Notes under the pieces: generated by a model
What the model saw: only the letters and a program-made list of their open reading frames with translations
Databases searched by the model: none
Told to the model about the DNA's origin: nothing
Translations under genes and position numbers: made by a program
Part shown: positions 10,783-21,639 of the stretch, one piece after another
How positions within the stretch are numbered: the first letter of the stretch is position 1
How the letters are laid out: every line of letters starts with the position of its first letter
Assembly: GCA_032718475.1 (NCBI GenBank)
Contig: JAUCBJ010005263.1
Location: forward strand, 1 to 36,144
DNA: 36,144 nucleotides
Origin: Nemertoderma westbladi
Lineage: Eukaryota; Xenacoelomorpha; Nemertodermatida; Nemertodermatidae
Reading direction: 5' to 3'

Positions 10783-11300
10783 GTATATTATCGGGTAAGT
10801 CGTCTGGTGTCGTCGGTAAAACCTGTTCGGTTTGTCTCCCTCTCAAGTCCTGTACGAAGGGAGGAGTTGAGGAGGAGCCATATGGAGAGGAGTTTGAGAC
10901 GTGGATGTCCGGCGACGAGGAACTTCCCCGGACGTTGGACGATGTGCGGAGACGCGTTCTCGACAACATCAACGCGAGCGCCTCCCGTCCGTGGAACTTC
11001 GTAGAACCTCTGGATCCCCGCACCTCCAACTGTCTCCCCTACTTCTCCCGCCCCGGTCACTACGACTCCGAGGACTCGGACACCCATCTTGTGGTCTGCG
11101 TCCACGGACTCGATGGTAACTCTACGGACCTGCGACTGGTTCGCACCTACTTGGAGTTGGGACTCCCCAACGTCCAGTTGGACTTCCTAATGTCCGAGTA
11201 CAACCAGTCGAACACGTTCACTGATTTCGAGTTGATGACGGATCGTTTAGTCGGAGAGGTTTTCCGTTACATCAGCAACTCTGGAGTCTTTCCTAAACGC
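10783..11300 (+). CDS. FAM135: FAM135, exon with start of the alpha/beta-hydrolase domain
   Basis: The acceptor TTTGTTTAG at 10774-10782 starts the exon; two bases complete the phase-1 codon from the large exon, and 172 codons follow. The first 60 residues are a variable linker. Then come LPYF and HLVVCVHGLDGNSTDLRLV, the first strand and oxyanion-loop region of the DUF676 serine-esterase fold, then LDFLMSEYNQ and MTDRLVGEV, all close to vertebrate FAM135. The exon ends in phase 0 at CGC|GTAAGT. If the intron were retained, five more residues (VSLLG) would be added before a TAA at 11316-11318, giving a protein cut just before the catalytic serine. Confidence 0.92.
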
Positions 11301-11967
11301 GTAAGTTTGCTCGGTTAATTATTGTCTGTCTACCGACAGGTCAGTATTTCTTGGCGAAGAAAAAGTTGGACCTACAGAAATAAGGAAAGTAAAAAGTGTT
11401 CTTTAACTTATAGCTTAAATGCTATAACATACAGATGTTTACTACCCGAATGAAAGTAGTGAGTGAGTGCAACTTAGCAACAAGTATGTCTGTTTTTTTA
11501 TTTAAAAATAGTAACATTCCGCTTCGTATGACACTTGTGTTGTGGTTTTGTATGTAATATTGTTAGCTGACTTTCTCAAATTATTATTATTATTATAGGC
11601 TGAATGTCACTGTCCAAATATACCAAACTTCACATTTAAATGCATTTAATAATTATCTTTGCGTATTAAACTGCAAATGTATCATGTAATATGGTAGGTG
11701 TTCTTAGACAGTTAAAATGTAATATTGGTATATAATATTTTAATTCATTTGTAATTATGCATTTAATTTAGAATTAAATTTTTATAAACAAAGTGACTTG
11801 GGAAAGTGACTCATTTGTAGTTTTTGTTTTATTTTTTATTGGGCAAGTGACTTCACACCTTTTATAATAATACGGATTAATAAACATAATATCAAAAATT
11901 GTGTTATTTATATGGCTAGTATTTCAATTTATTATCATTTATATCCTGTAATTGATCTCTAATTTAG
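11301..11967 (+). other. FAM135 intron, 667 bp
   Basis: Donor GTAAGT, acceptor TCTCTAATTTAG. AT-rich. Near 11791-11862 it holds pieces of a dispersed repeat (AAGTGACTTGGGAAAGTGAC and ATTGGGCAAGTGACTT) that is abundant at 20745-21245. Confidence 0.85.
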
Positions 11968-12561
<594 letters not shown>

Positions 12562-14778
12562 AAAAATAGTGCCGTTTACTATATTACATAGGCGTGGTAA
12601 ATTAATTTTAACTTACTAACTCCAATATTATACGATTTTCCCGTATAGAATTCGTTTATTGTAGTTATCCATCCCAACGTACAGAGTAAACTCACAAATA
12701 TATTCAATTATCTTGCCTTTCAATAAATTAGTGCTTTCCTTTAATTGTGCCACTTTTTATTTTCCTTTTATTTCACAACTTATTTTATATTATATATATA
12801 TTATATTTATGGCAACTACTTTATTAGTGTATCAAATTGAATGTACAATCATTAAATATGACCCTAATTTTATGTTCCTCGTTACGTACCGGTATTTGAT
12901 AGACCTGTGTGATTTATTAAGCTAGTTTACCCCGTGGTAATTTACTGTGCCCTCTCTTTAACATGATAAATAATATCCCCTCTACCCTATCCGTAGCTAA
13001 ATCAATTCCCCCAGATTACCATCATTCCTTCTGGTAACAATTTATTATGTGTCAGTTTGACCCAAATTATCATTCCGGCGCATTAGTTCCCAAGATAATC
13101 GGGTCTTTCATTGTCTATTCACTGGAAATTCATAGTTTTTTTATTTAAAAATAAGTTCTTAAATTAATTCATTATTATTAATCACTTTTGGCGAGGCGAC
13201 ACGTACGTTCAAATGGGGGGTGGGGGGTGAATATGAAATCGTGGTACCTAAATGCGACATATTGTTGGACAGTTCAGTTGTATATTAAATTGCATATTGC
13301 AGAATTCAGTGCAGAGTGTGTTTACGATACATATTATAGGTAACTTATTAGCTGCCTATAAATTTATCGGAGAAATGTTTAATATGTAAACAACTCTTCA
13401 AGATGATTTATTATAATGATTTGCTTTGTGTCGTTATTGAGTTATTTTTAATGACATTTTGTCGATGATTCACGTTGTAGTTGAACCATCGCGGTAACAC
13501 TCTTTGTGCCTTCGGGATGCCACAGCATGCTTCCCTGTTTCACGGTAGGTCGCTTTCTCGCTTTTGTTCTCAATGTCGTAAGCGCACCATGTGATCTCTG
13601 TGTTATCGTATAATAATAGTGATAGGTTGTGAAAATGGGGATATTTCGCGATTAGATTGGGTAAACTAGCTTCGGCGTAATTAAGGACGAGTAAAATCTC
13701 GCATAGTGGAACAAAGGTAATGCTGTTATTATTATGGGTGGGTGCACTTAGATTTTGCCAGGTGCGTGTGTAGTGGATGTAGCCTTATGAGAAATAATTT
13801 ATATATTATTTCGCAGGATTTTCTATTTCGTAATACTGTAGCATTCACTGGTACAATAACCTTGTTGGCCGTGGACTAATTACAAGCGACTTATTATTAC
13901 AGTGGTATTATTTGTACATTGTTAGTATGTATCTTATTTTATTTTAAAATATGGAATGAATTCGAGAGCTCGATTTAATTTATTGATTATTTTAAAGAAT
14001 AAAGGAGTCAGGATGTTGCAACATATGTTTTTATTGTTCTTTTCCCAAATGGAATCATATTCCCAAACCGGCTGTCTCCAGGAAGCTTCAAAGGACTGAA
14101 CTTTCTTAATTGTATATCTATCATGGGTGGAACTGTCAGTACTCCTTGGGCGTATATGGGGTAGCAGCCTCCAGTAGCTACACATTGATTATATCTTAAT
14201 AAATTGTGTTCTTGTTTATTTCCCAAGGTTACCTCACAACTAACAAGTAGCTCATCTAGGGTGTGGCGAGCAGCTTCAACCTTGGTCGATAGTCACGATT
14301 TGTAGAAATATTCTCAACACAAGCTAATTTCGCTAAAAGCGGTTTCACTGGAATTCCTTCCAATTCCAATCTGCGGAATCTTTCGACAATAAATTATTAC
14401 TTAGCGTTCCGCCTCATACGGATCAAGTAATTGACGTGCTATTAGGCCCTACAATTACACTTAAATTTGACGTCCTGGAGTTCAACTTGCTCCTTTACGC
14501 AGTCCAATTAAGTCATGGGTTGGCTTAGTTCCCTGAGGCCATACCATGATGGGGGGGGGGGGGGGGGGGGGAGGTTACATTATTTCTATTTTTTTTTTGG
14601 ACAACACCTTTATCTTTCTTTTCAAGGTTGTCTGTCAAAAGAAAAGTGATTGGTTTTTGCTATAATTGGATTGTTGGTTCCTAAACCACAATACTAAACC
14701 TGTAGTTTATATAAATAGGTCAGTTTAGACTTGAAACCACACGGGCGGCTTCTATTAACTAACATTAATTATTTGTCT
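12562..14778. other. Intergenic spacer
   Basis: FAM135 3' region followed by AT-rich DNA. It contains a G6-T-G6 patch at about 13215-13227 and a G21 tract at 14551-14571. Minus-strand open frames near 13934-14226 lack splice or domain support. No gene or RNA called. Confidence 0.45.
14551..14571. repeat. Poly-G tract (21)
   Basis: Uninterrupted run of 21 G. One of five G or C homopolymers of 21-23 nt in this window. Confidence 0.95.
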
Positions 14779-14881
14779 GGATAATAAAAATAAAATAAAT
14801 TATTGAGCGTCTTTAGCTGGTGCAGTTTATTGAGGGTATCCCGCTAAAGACCTCCAATAATTTATTTTATTTTTATCATCC
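14779..14881. repeat. 103-nt hairpin with 42-bp arms
   Basis: 14779-14820 and 14840-14881 are inverted complements matching at 37 of 42 positions, separated by 19 nt. The size and loop resemble a microRNA precursor, but the arms are mostly A/T runs and a short MITE is equally possible. The strand of any transcript cannot be told. Confidence 0.6.
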
Positions 14882-15452
14882 ATACACTACTGTATGTTAC
14901 CGCTGGTAGGTACAACCCATAGGACCCATATTACGTTAAACACATTTGTCTATAGTTATTCCATAATTAAATTTATCTATGTACCTCTTAGGCCACCTAC
15001 CTAGTATACGGTAAATTAGCCAGAAAATAATGAGACCAAATTTTAACGAATTTCTTGGAAAAATAACGGTCGTGTCAGGTCTGAGTCATTTATAAATCCA
15101 ATAATTGAAAGATCACATTACTTAAAAAGATTGTACCCTAGTAGCACACCAACGTTCACCTCACGTTTAGAATAGTTCTAATAACGTGGATAACGTTGTT
15201 CTGATAACGTTCTAGGTGCGTTCACGGTACACGTTCATCTAGGAAGGGATTTGTCCCGCTCAAAAAACGTTGATTCGACGTCATCTTATAAACGTTAGAT
15301 ATTCGTTCTAAAATGGTCCGTTCAACTAATTATTTACCGAACTCCTTTTGAACGGTTTAATATTGTTTTGAAAAGGTTCAATAATGGTTCCTTCCAACGT
15401 TCAAAACTGTTGGTTTGAACTGTGCTTGAACTAAAAGTGTGGTTCAAAAATG

Positions 15453-15473
15453 CCCCCCCCCCCCCCCCCCCCC
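15453..15473. repeat. Poly-C tract (21)
   Basis: Uninterrupted run of 21 C inside the left subterminal region of the 2.4-kb element. Confidence 0.95.
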
Positions 15474-15749
15474 TGGACAACTGACCACCGCTGTTAGTGT
15501 AACGATTTGTGTACTGCATGACTGCAGCAAAAGTAAATAAACTGAACATGAAAACAAACATTTGCTTGTTGAAATAACACCACAAGTTTATATTGAATAT
15601 TAGCACTACTTACTTTATCACAAATATACCGAATTTACCGAACATGAGAAACATGGAAAGAAATATAACAAGGAGATAAATCAAATAGGAAATACATAAT
15701 ATATCATTAAGGTAAAAGTTAAATATATAAGTCTAGAGTTAATTATTAC

Positions 15750-15869
15750 AGAGTTGGAGTACTGTGTAATGATATCTTTCTCTGGGTAGCATTCCTTCGT
15801 TTTCTCCTGAATTTTGTAGCTAGTCGAATCCCCACACACACTCCATCCATAATAAATTGCCTTTCCCAG
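15750..15869 (-). other. Exon-like fragment inside the 2.4-kb element
   Basis: On the minus strand a strong acceptor (TTTTTGTTACAG) precedes an open segment encoding LGKAIYYGWSV, then KTKECYPEKD, with a possible donor CTCT|GTAATA. The codon use and acidic/basic mix look protein-like, and a remnant of a transposase or captured gene is possible. I do not recognise the family, and no partner exon could be joined with confidence. Confidence 0.2.
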
Positions 15870-17570
15870 CTGTAACAAAAATAAAATTTATTTAAAAATA
15901 AAAAAAATTAAAAGAAACATTTTATGCACTACTTTACTTCAAAAAAAGGAAGGAGCCGATTATATAATTATACCTAATGAATAGCATGTTGTATAAGTCA
16001 CTTTTACTCCAAGTGATATACTGTTAGGCCTATACTTTTATAAACTGTATACTCTTGCACAAATATGAAACCGAATCTTTCTAATGTGATGCTCATTTAT
16101 ACATACATGTATAATATAAATATACATATAATATATATGCCGCCTCCGCTTTGCAGGACATTGCTTTCGCCGTGAGAACCAGTGAGTCGGTGCACAATCT
16201 TGCGCTTTGACACCCCATGATTTCACCCAAGACGCCTCTTAAAGGACATTGGCTTTGGAGATGCTGATAATTATGGGGACAGGGAATTGCGGCGGTGGAA
16301 TTTTGTATATGACCTGGCATATCATTCTTTGCATGCTGCTTCACAGTAAGCCAATTGAAGGTTGCATGGTGGTGGTGGTGAAACAAATTTTTGTTATAGA
16401 TAGATAAATACTTACATACCGCATTATAAACTTGAGAGATTCAACCAAAGAATTTAAGTATTTAATTTACCGCTGTGCCATAAGCAGGCTGATCGGTAAA
16501 TTGGATCAATTTAAAAAATTTATATTTATTCAATCATATTTTTTTGCATTAATTTTATCTGTTTATAACAACAATCTTCGAATTAAATTACATGCAGTAC
16601 CGCTCATGTGATATATTAAATTACATATTTTAAAGCTAATAACTCTATGTCTAAAGTTCTGTCATATATTCGACTAGAAATAAAATTATTAACTAATAAT
16701 TAAATTTTAAATAATTACCTTTAGTCTCTTTGATGGATGGCGGCCCTTTATTATTGGTCCCGATACGGTTGAAAAGCATCACAAGATTGACCTCGATCTT
16801 CGCACTGTTCACCTATTGAATATATGTACCCCATGACGGCATGACGTATGTACCCCATGCCGTTATAAAAATATACAGCAAATAATTGAGACGCAACAAA
16901 AATTAATTTAAATTACAGTTATACAATGCAGTATGTTGTATTACACACCGTTATACAGTACTACTGTATACTTTGCTCCTGAGTTCTGTATGAACCAATA
17001 TACCACTATTTTACATCATTCAGTACTTGGGCAGTTCCAGTATTGCCTGTAATTGGATGACTCATCACAGACACTGGTTCCCATAGCGTGGGAAAGTTTG
17101 TCGTTCAGATAATTATTATTTTGAACGGAAAATGTTTAGTATTGAACCGCTATTGAACTACGGTTATGAAAAACATAGTTTGGACATTTTTTGAACGACA
17201 ATTTTAAAAATATCTGAACTGAAATTGAACTGGTTAATTTTTATTGGATAATAAACAATATTGAAACGTTCACAATAGAAAACGGAAATATAACTTGCCA
17301 TTTACAAATCGTTACTTTTCAGTTTCTGAACTCAAATTGAACTGGTTATTGCTTTGGACGCCATTCAAACGTCCAAGAACATTAACGGGAAATTAACTGA
17401 TACCATTAATGAACGTTACTTTTCAGTTGAAACACCAACACCATTTAGGCGTTATTATATGGAGACTAATTTAGAACGTTCAAATCGGGTACAGTATGTG
17501 CGACGTTTATGGAGTGGACATGTTCTCAACGTCCAAAAGCTGTGTGTGAACGTTATGTGCTACTAGGGTA

Positions 17571-18440
17571 GGTCCTATGGGTTGTAGGTATTGTGGGTTG
17601 TAGGTCCTATGGGTTGTAGGTCCTGTGGGTTGTAGGTACTGTGGGTTGTAGCTGTATGTACTGTGGGTTGTAGATCCTATGGGTTGTAGGTACTGTGGGT
17701 TGTAGGTACTGTGGGTTGTAGGTGCTATGGGTTGTAGCTGTATGTACTGTGGGTTGTAGATCCTATGGGTTGTAGGTACTGTGGGTTGTAGGTACTGTGG
17801 GTTGTAGGTGCTATGGGTTGTAGGTACTGTGGGTTGTAGGTACTGTGGGTTGTAGGTGCTATGGGTTGTAGGTACTGTGGGTTGTAGGTCTTATGGGTTG
17901 TAGGTACTGTGGGTTGTAGGTACTGTGGGTTGTAGGTCCTATGTGTTGTAGGTACTGTGGGTTGTAGGTCCTATGGGTTGCAGCTGTATGTACTGTGGGT
18001 TGTAGGTACTGTGGGTTGTAGGTCTTATGGGTTGTAGGTGCTGTGGGTTGTAGGTGCTATGGGTTGCAGCTGTATGTACTGTGGGTTGTAGGTACTGTGG
18101 GTTGTAGGTCTTATGGGTTGTAGGTGCTGTGGGTTGTAGGTGCTGTGGGTTGTAGGTGCTCTGGGTTGTAGGTACTGTGGGTTGTAGGTACTGTGGGTTG
18201 TAGGTAATGTGGGTTGTAGGTACTGTGGGTTGTAGGTACTGTGGGTTGTAGGTCCTATGGGTTGTAGGTCCTATGGGTTGTAGGTCCTATGGGTTGTAGG
18301 TACTGTGGGTTGTAGGTCCTATGGGTTGTAGGTCCTATGGGTTGTAGGTCCTATGGGTTGTAGGTCCTATGGGTTGTAGGTACTGTGGGTTGTAGGTCCT
18401 ATAGGTTGTAGGTACAACTGTGGGTTGTAGGTCCTATGGG
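17571..18440. repeat. 16-bp minisatellite, first block
   Basis: About 54 tandem copies of a 16-bp unit, GTACTGTGGGTTGTAG, with interspersed variants (GTCCTATGGGTTGTAG, GTGCTATGGGTTGTAG) and longer interruptions (GCTGTATGTACTG). The variants form a mosaic, as expected from unequal exchange. It starts right at the end of the 2.4-kb element. A single unit also lies left of that element, near 14907-14925, in opposite orientation. Confidence 0.93.
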
Positions 18441-18455
18441 TGGAAGATAACTATG

Positions 18456-18588
18456 CTTATTCCCCAGAAGTTAGTTATTTTCCCAGTTATTTAACCCGCG
18501 GGCAGGAAACAACCCGAGGGCGAAGCCCGAGGGTGTTCCTGCCCAAGGGTTAAATAACTGGGAAAATAACTAACTTCTGGGGAATAAG
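18456..18588. repeat. 133-bp palindrome
   Basis: The outer 42 bp (18456-18497) is a perfect reverse complement of 18547-18588. Pairing continues through GGGCAGGAA to a GC-rich centre GGGCGAAGCCC near 18518-18528. The structure could fold as a very stable hairpin in single-stranded DNA or RNA. Confidence 0.92.
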
Positions 18589-19245
18589 TAAGTTGTTACA
18601 CATTAATTATGGTATGCATTTCGATTATTTTTATCCCTTAACAACTATTTACAGATTCTAAAAGGGCATTGTTTGGGGGGAGAGTTTACAAAATGGGGCT
18701 TGGGAAGTTTTGGGGGTGTTTATATTGATTTTGCCCAGTTATTTTGCCCAAGGGAATAATAACACCCAAGCTCCAAAGGTAAAACATTAGGCCTACTGTG
18801 TCATGTGTGTTGTATAGCTCTATGCTTAATTAATCCAATCGCCGTAAGATTCGATCATCAAAAAAGCACCTGAATTTGTTAGTGAATATTGATGTCAAAC
18901 TTATTTAAATGGTTTACATTCTAAAATTCCTATTTTCTTACATTGGCCGCTAGGGGTAACACATATTTTCACATTTACATCTTTCGCCGGGAAAACTAAG
19001 TTCAATGCAATCCTAGGCCTACTGTATGATTAACTATTATTCCCTAGGGAAAAAAGTAGGTACTTCTTTTTCTCCACATTTTGAGCTATATTTAAGTTAA
19101 CTAAATAGTAATTAATATTCCCATAGTAACGGGTTGTTATGCCAGTTTTAAAAGAAGGATGTCACTTAGAGTCAACCAACACCTATCTCCGCTCCACTAT
19201 ATCAAAGTATGGTCTAGAAAATGTAGTGTTGGCTAAGAACTGCAT

Positions 19246-19545
19246 AAAAGTAAAGTAAAGTTATATTTAAACGTGTAAGAAGAAACACCCGAGGCAACAA
19301 CCCAAAGGCTCCATTATCTTGGCTATTATCTGTAACGCAGGGAAGGCACCACACTACTCCCAAGGTCGAGTACTCTGGTTATCTAACCATATTCTTTACT
19401 CCTTAACTCATGACAGGTTGCCATTAGCCTACAGTACAACTGGAAGCTAGCAAAAATTTGGCTGTTCTGGGGCTTGAACACCAGACCTTCCGCATAGAAG
19501 ACCGGTTAATACTTTTTTTTTACTTTACTTTTATATTAAAACGTT
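19246..19545 (-). mobile_element. Possible tRNA-derived SINE-like sequence
   Basis: On the minus strand, GGTCTGGTGTTCAAGCCCCAG near 19470-19490 is close to a Pol III B box, and a similar TTATATTWAAACGT sequence lies on both sides (about 19259 and 19534), as a diverged insertion duplication might. The A box is not clear, so this is weak. Confidence 0.2.
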
Positions 19546-20141
19546 TCAATGTCTGTATTAAAAAGGAAAAGGCAGAAAGAGGCGAACGTATTTAAACGAC
19601 ATTCTTAGATAGGCCTATCTTTTTTTAACATTTAGGAGGAAGGAACTGGAGAAACGCCTCACTGCAGTACGAGGTAGTACGGTACCTTGCAGCCTATATA
19701 AATACAGGCCAAACTAGACCTACCTGCAGGGCTGCAGGCTGCAGACCTGGTACGGTGCGACTCTGGACTGTGACACTATGTAGGCCTACTGTACCGGTAC
19801 CTCTTAATTTGCTGTGGAAATTGAAAGTTTAGTCATAGATCAGTGCCATCAGTATAATTCGTCAGTATGAGTATGACAAATGAGGTGATTAATGAGACAT
19901 AAATAGGCCTTGCTGTCTAGTGGAGCACAGCCCAATAATAATGAAACATGAAATACAAAACGCCCAATAATAATGAAACATGAAGTACAAAACTAGTCGG
20001 TGGTCTGAATACCTGATTTACACCTGATGTGACACACAACAGACCTAAGACGAGTACAGCAGCATTACCGGTTCCTATGTTTATTGTATGTCAGTATGTG
20101 GTGTCACGATAAACACTTCACTACTAAGAGGGAATAACATG

Positions 20142-20167
20142 GTTATTTTGCCCTAGGGCAAAATAAC
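20142..20167. repeat. 26-bp perfect palindrome
   Basis: GTTATTTTGCCCT followed by its exact complement. The half-site resembles GTTATTTTCCC in the large palindrome at 18456-18588 and CAGTTATTTTGCCCA near 18734, so one motif recurs across the insertion. Confidence 0.92.
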
Positions 20168-20228
20168 TTTTTTGGCCGTAGCCCAGCATTAGGGGTAGTT
20201 ATCATCCCGCTAATAAATGTGTAACAAC

Positions 20229-20640
20229 GTTGGTTGTAGGTACTGTGGGTTGTACGTACTGTGGGTTGTAGATCCTATGGGTTGTAGGTACTGTGGGTTG
20301 TAGATCCTATGGGTTGTAGGTACTGTGGGTTGTACGTACTGTGGGTTGTAGCTGTAGGTCCTACCTATAGGTTGTAGGTACAACTGTGGGTTGTAGGTCC
20401 TATGAGTGGAAGATAACGTGGGTTGTAGGTACTATGGGTTGTAGGTACTGTGGGTTGTAGGTACTGTGGGTTGTAGGTACTGTGGGTTGTAGGTCCTATG
20501 GGTTGTAGGTCCTATGGGTTGTAGGTACTGTGGGTTGTAGGTCCTATAGGTTGTAGGTACAACTGTGGGTTGTAGGTCCTATGGGTGGAAGATAACGTGG
20601 GTTGTAGGTACTATGGGTTGTACGTAGTGTGGGTGTAAAC
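20229..20640. repeat. 16-bp minisatellite, second block
   Basis: Same unit and variants as 17571-18440. Includes two occurrences of the GGAAGATAACGTGGG junction that corresponds to the interrupted position at 18440-18452. Ends in a short diverged copy before unique sequence. Confidence 0.92.
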
Positions 20641-20744
20641 CCCCAGAGCAGCTGGTGCGAATGAACTTATTCACTCTAGGCATCAAGCAGCTAAGGAGGT
20701 AAGTTAAATGGAGCCAAAACAGGGATGCAGTCCCTTGCCCAATA

Positions 20745-21245
20745 AAAAAATATTATAGGTCACTTGCCCAATATATTTCATTTTTAACCGAAAGTAGGTC
20801 ACTTTACCAATAGGTCACTTGCCCAAAACTCGACTTACAGAATAAGTCACTTGCCCAATAAGTTTTTTGAGACCATAATTTCCATTCACTACGTATTCTG
20901 CCTGTTACTACTCCTACTACATCACATAATCAGATAGTGGCGCACATTGAGCGCAAGTGAAAATAGTGATCCTCTGCGCAAATTGAGCGCAAGTGAATTA
21001 ATTTATAGTTTATTGTTTTGGTTAGAAAACACCGCCACTGTAACGTGCTCCTTTCCATTATTGTTCTTAATTAAATAAAGCTAAATCTCAAAATATTGGG
21101 CAAGTGCCCTATTCGAAAACTGGCCTATTGGGCAAGTGTCCTATTGGGAAAGTGACCATATCAGATCTAGTTATTGGGGAAGTGACTCATACGGAAAGTG
21201 TCTTAAGGTAAATATTATTGGGCAAAAGTCTCATTGGGGAAGTGT
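20745..21245. mobile_element. Foldback element with iterated CACTTGCCCAAT motif
   Basis: The left 110 bp contains at least three copies of GGTCACTTGCCCAATA or near variants; the right 150 bp contains the inverted form (ATTGGGCAAGTG, ATTGGGGAAGTG) about five times. The core holds a 37-bp-period direct duplication (GCGCACATTGAGCGCAAGTG, 20940-20997) and dispersed-repeat copy B. The same motif occurs in the FAM135 intron near 11793-11862. No coding sequence. Confidence 0.55.
21008..21061 (+). repeat. Dispersed repeat, copy B
   Basis: GTTTATTGTTTTGGTTAGAA followed by CACTGTAACGTGCTCCTTTCC within 54 bp; matches copies A (about 2270, minus strand) and C (about 33479). Confidence 0.6.
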
Positions 21246-21276
21246 CACTCACTATTGGACATCTGACACTTAACCC

Positions 21277-21486
21277 CAATACAGAGCGTACAGTATAGCA
21301 GCCCGGCTTACTACAACTGTACACACAGGTAGCTCAATTAATAGGCAGCAAGGCAGGCCAGGCCCTACGGCTACACACATACACTTCATCCGTTCGTTCA
21401 ATACGTAATGCCCTGTCCCTGTCTGATTGATAGACTGAATCGGAATGTGGCCTATATTAACCTGACCACACAAGTTAAATGGAGCC

Positions 21487-21519
<33 letters not shown>

Positions 21520-21615
21520 TGTACAGTAGAGCAGCCCGGATTACTAGCTCATTATAATGCCCTGTCAGATTGATAGACTGAATCGGAATGTGGCTTATAT
21601 TAACCTGACTACACA
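21277..21615. repeat. Local duplication around a GA microsatellite
   Basis: 21277-21475 and 21486-21612 share CAATACAGAG, GTACAGTA.AGCAGCCCGG, and GATTGATAGACTGAATCGG followed by ATGTGGC and TTAACCTGAC. The second copy lacks about 60 bp internally. A (GA)n run of about 30 bp at 21491-21520 lies inside the second copy. A minus-strand open frame in the first copy is not supported as a gene. Confidence 0.75.
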
Positions 21616-21639
21616 GCCAGCCTCAGCAATTAACTGGCG

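Larger units (their letters stand above)
15136..17568. mobile_element. 2.4-kb DNA element with terminal inverted repeats and TA flanks
   Basis: The left end CCCTAGTAGCACACCAACGT and right end (reverse complement) CCCTAGTAGCACATAACGT, both followed by TCAC, are terminal inverted repeats of about 25 bp. Both sides are flanked by TA (15134-15135, 17569-17570), consistent with a TA target-site duplication as in Tc1/mariner-like elements. Both subterminal zones are dense in AACGTT and TTGAAC/GTTCAA motifs. A C21 tract lies at 15453-15473. No transposase was recognised, so the element is non-autonomous or decayed; exon-like pieces on the minus strand are noted separately. Confidence 0.7.
18452..20228. 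mobile_element. 1.8-kb insertion splitting the minisatellite
   Basis: The array reads GGTGGAAGATAAC then leaves the repeat at 18452 and resumes as GTTGGTTGTAGG at about 20227. The uninterrupted version, GATAACGTGGGTTG, exists twice in the second block (about 20412 and 20591), so the empty site can be read in the same window. The insert has a 133-bp palindrome at its left end and a 26-bp perfect palindrome near its right end. GTTGTTACACATTWATTA occurs at 18592-18609 and inverted at 20211-20228. No coding gene was found. Its class is unknown. Confidence 0.6.

Noticed and set aside
15334-15606. Minus-strand 90-codon frame across the poly-C tract
   Set aside because: Its glycine run is only the homopolymer, and the flanks are subterminal element sequence without splice or domain support.
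16093-16386. Minus-strand 97-codon frame with a His run
   Set aside because: The sequence looks partly protein-like, but the His run comes from a GGT microsatellite, no family was recognised and no joining to neighbouring exon-like pieces could be justified.
17354-17566. 70-codon plus-strand frame at the right end of the 2.4-kb element
   Set aside because: It is made of the subterminal AACGTT/GTTCAA motif region and ends in the terminal inverted repeat.
17571-20640. CRISPR-like or telomere-like array
   Set aside because: The units are directly tandem with no spacers and vary as a minisatellite; the genome is animal, and the unit is not a telomere repeat.
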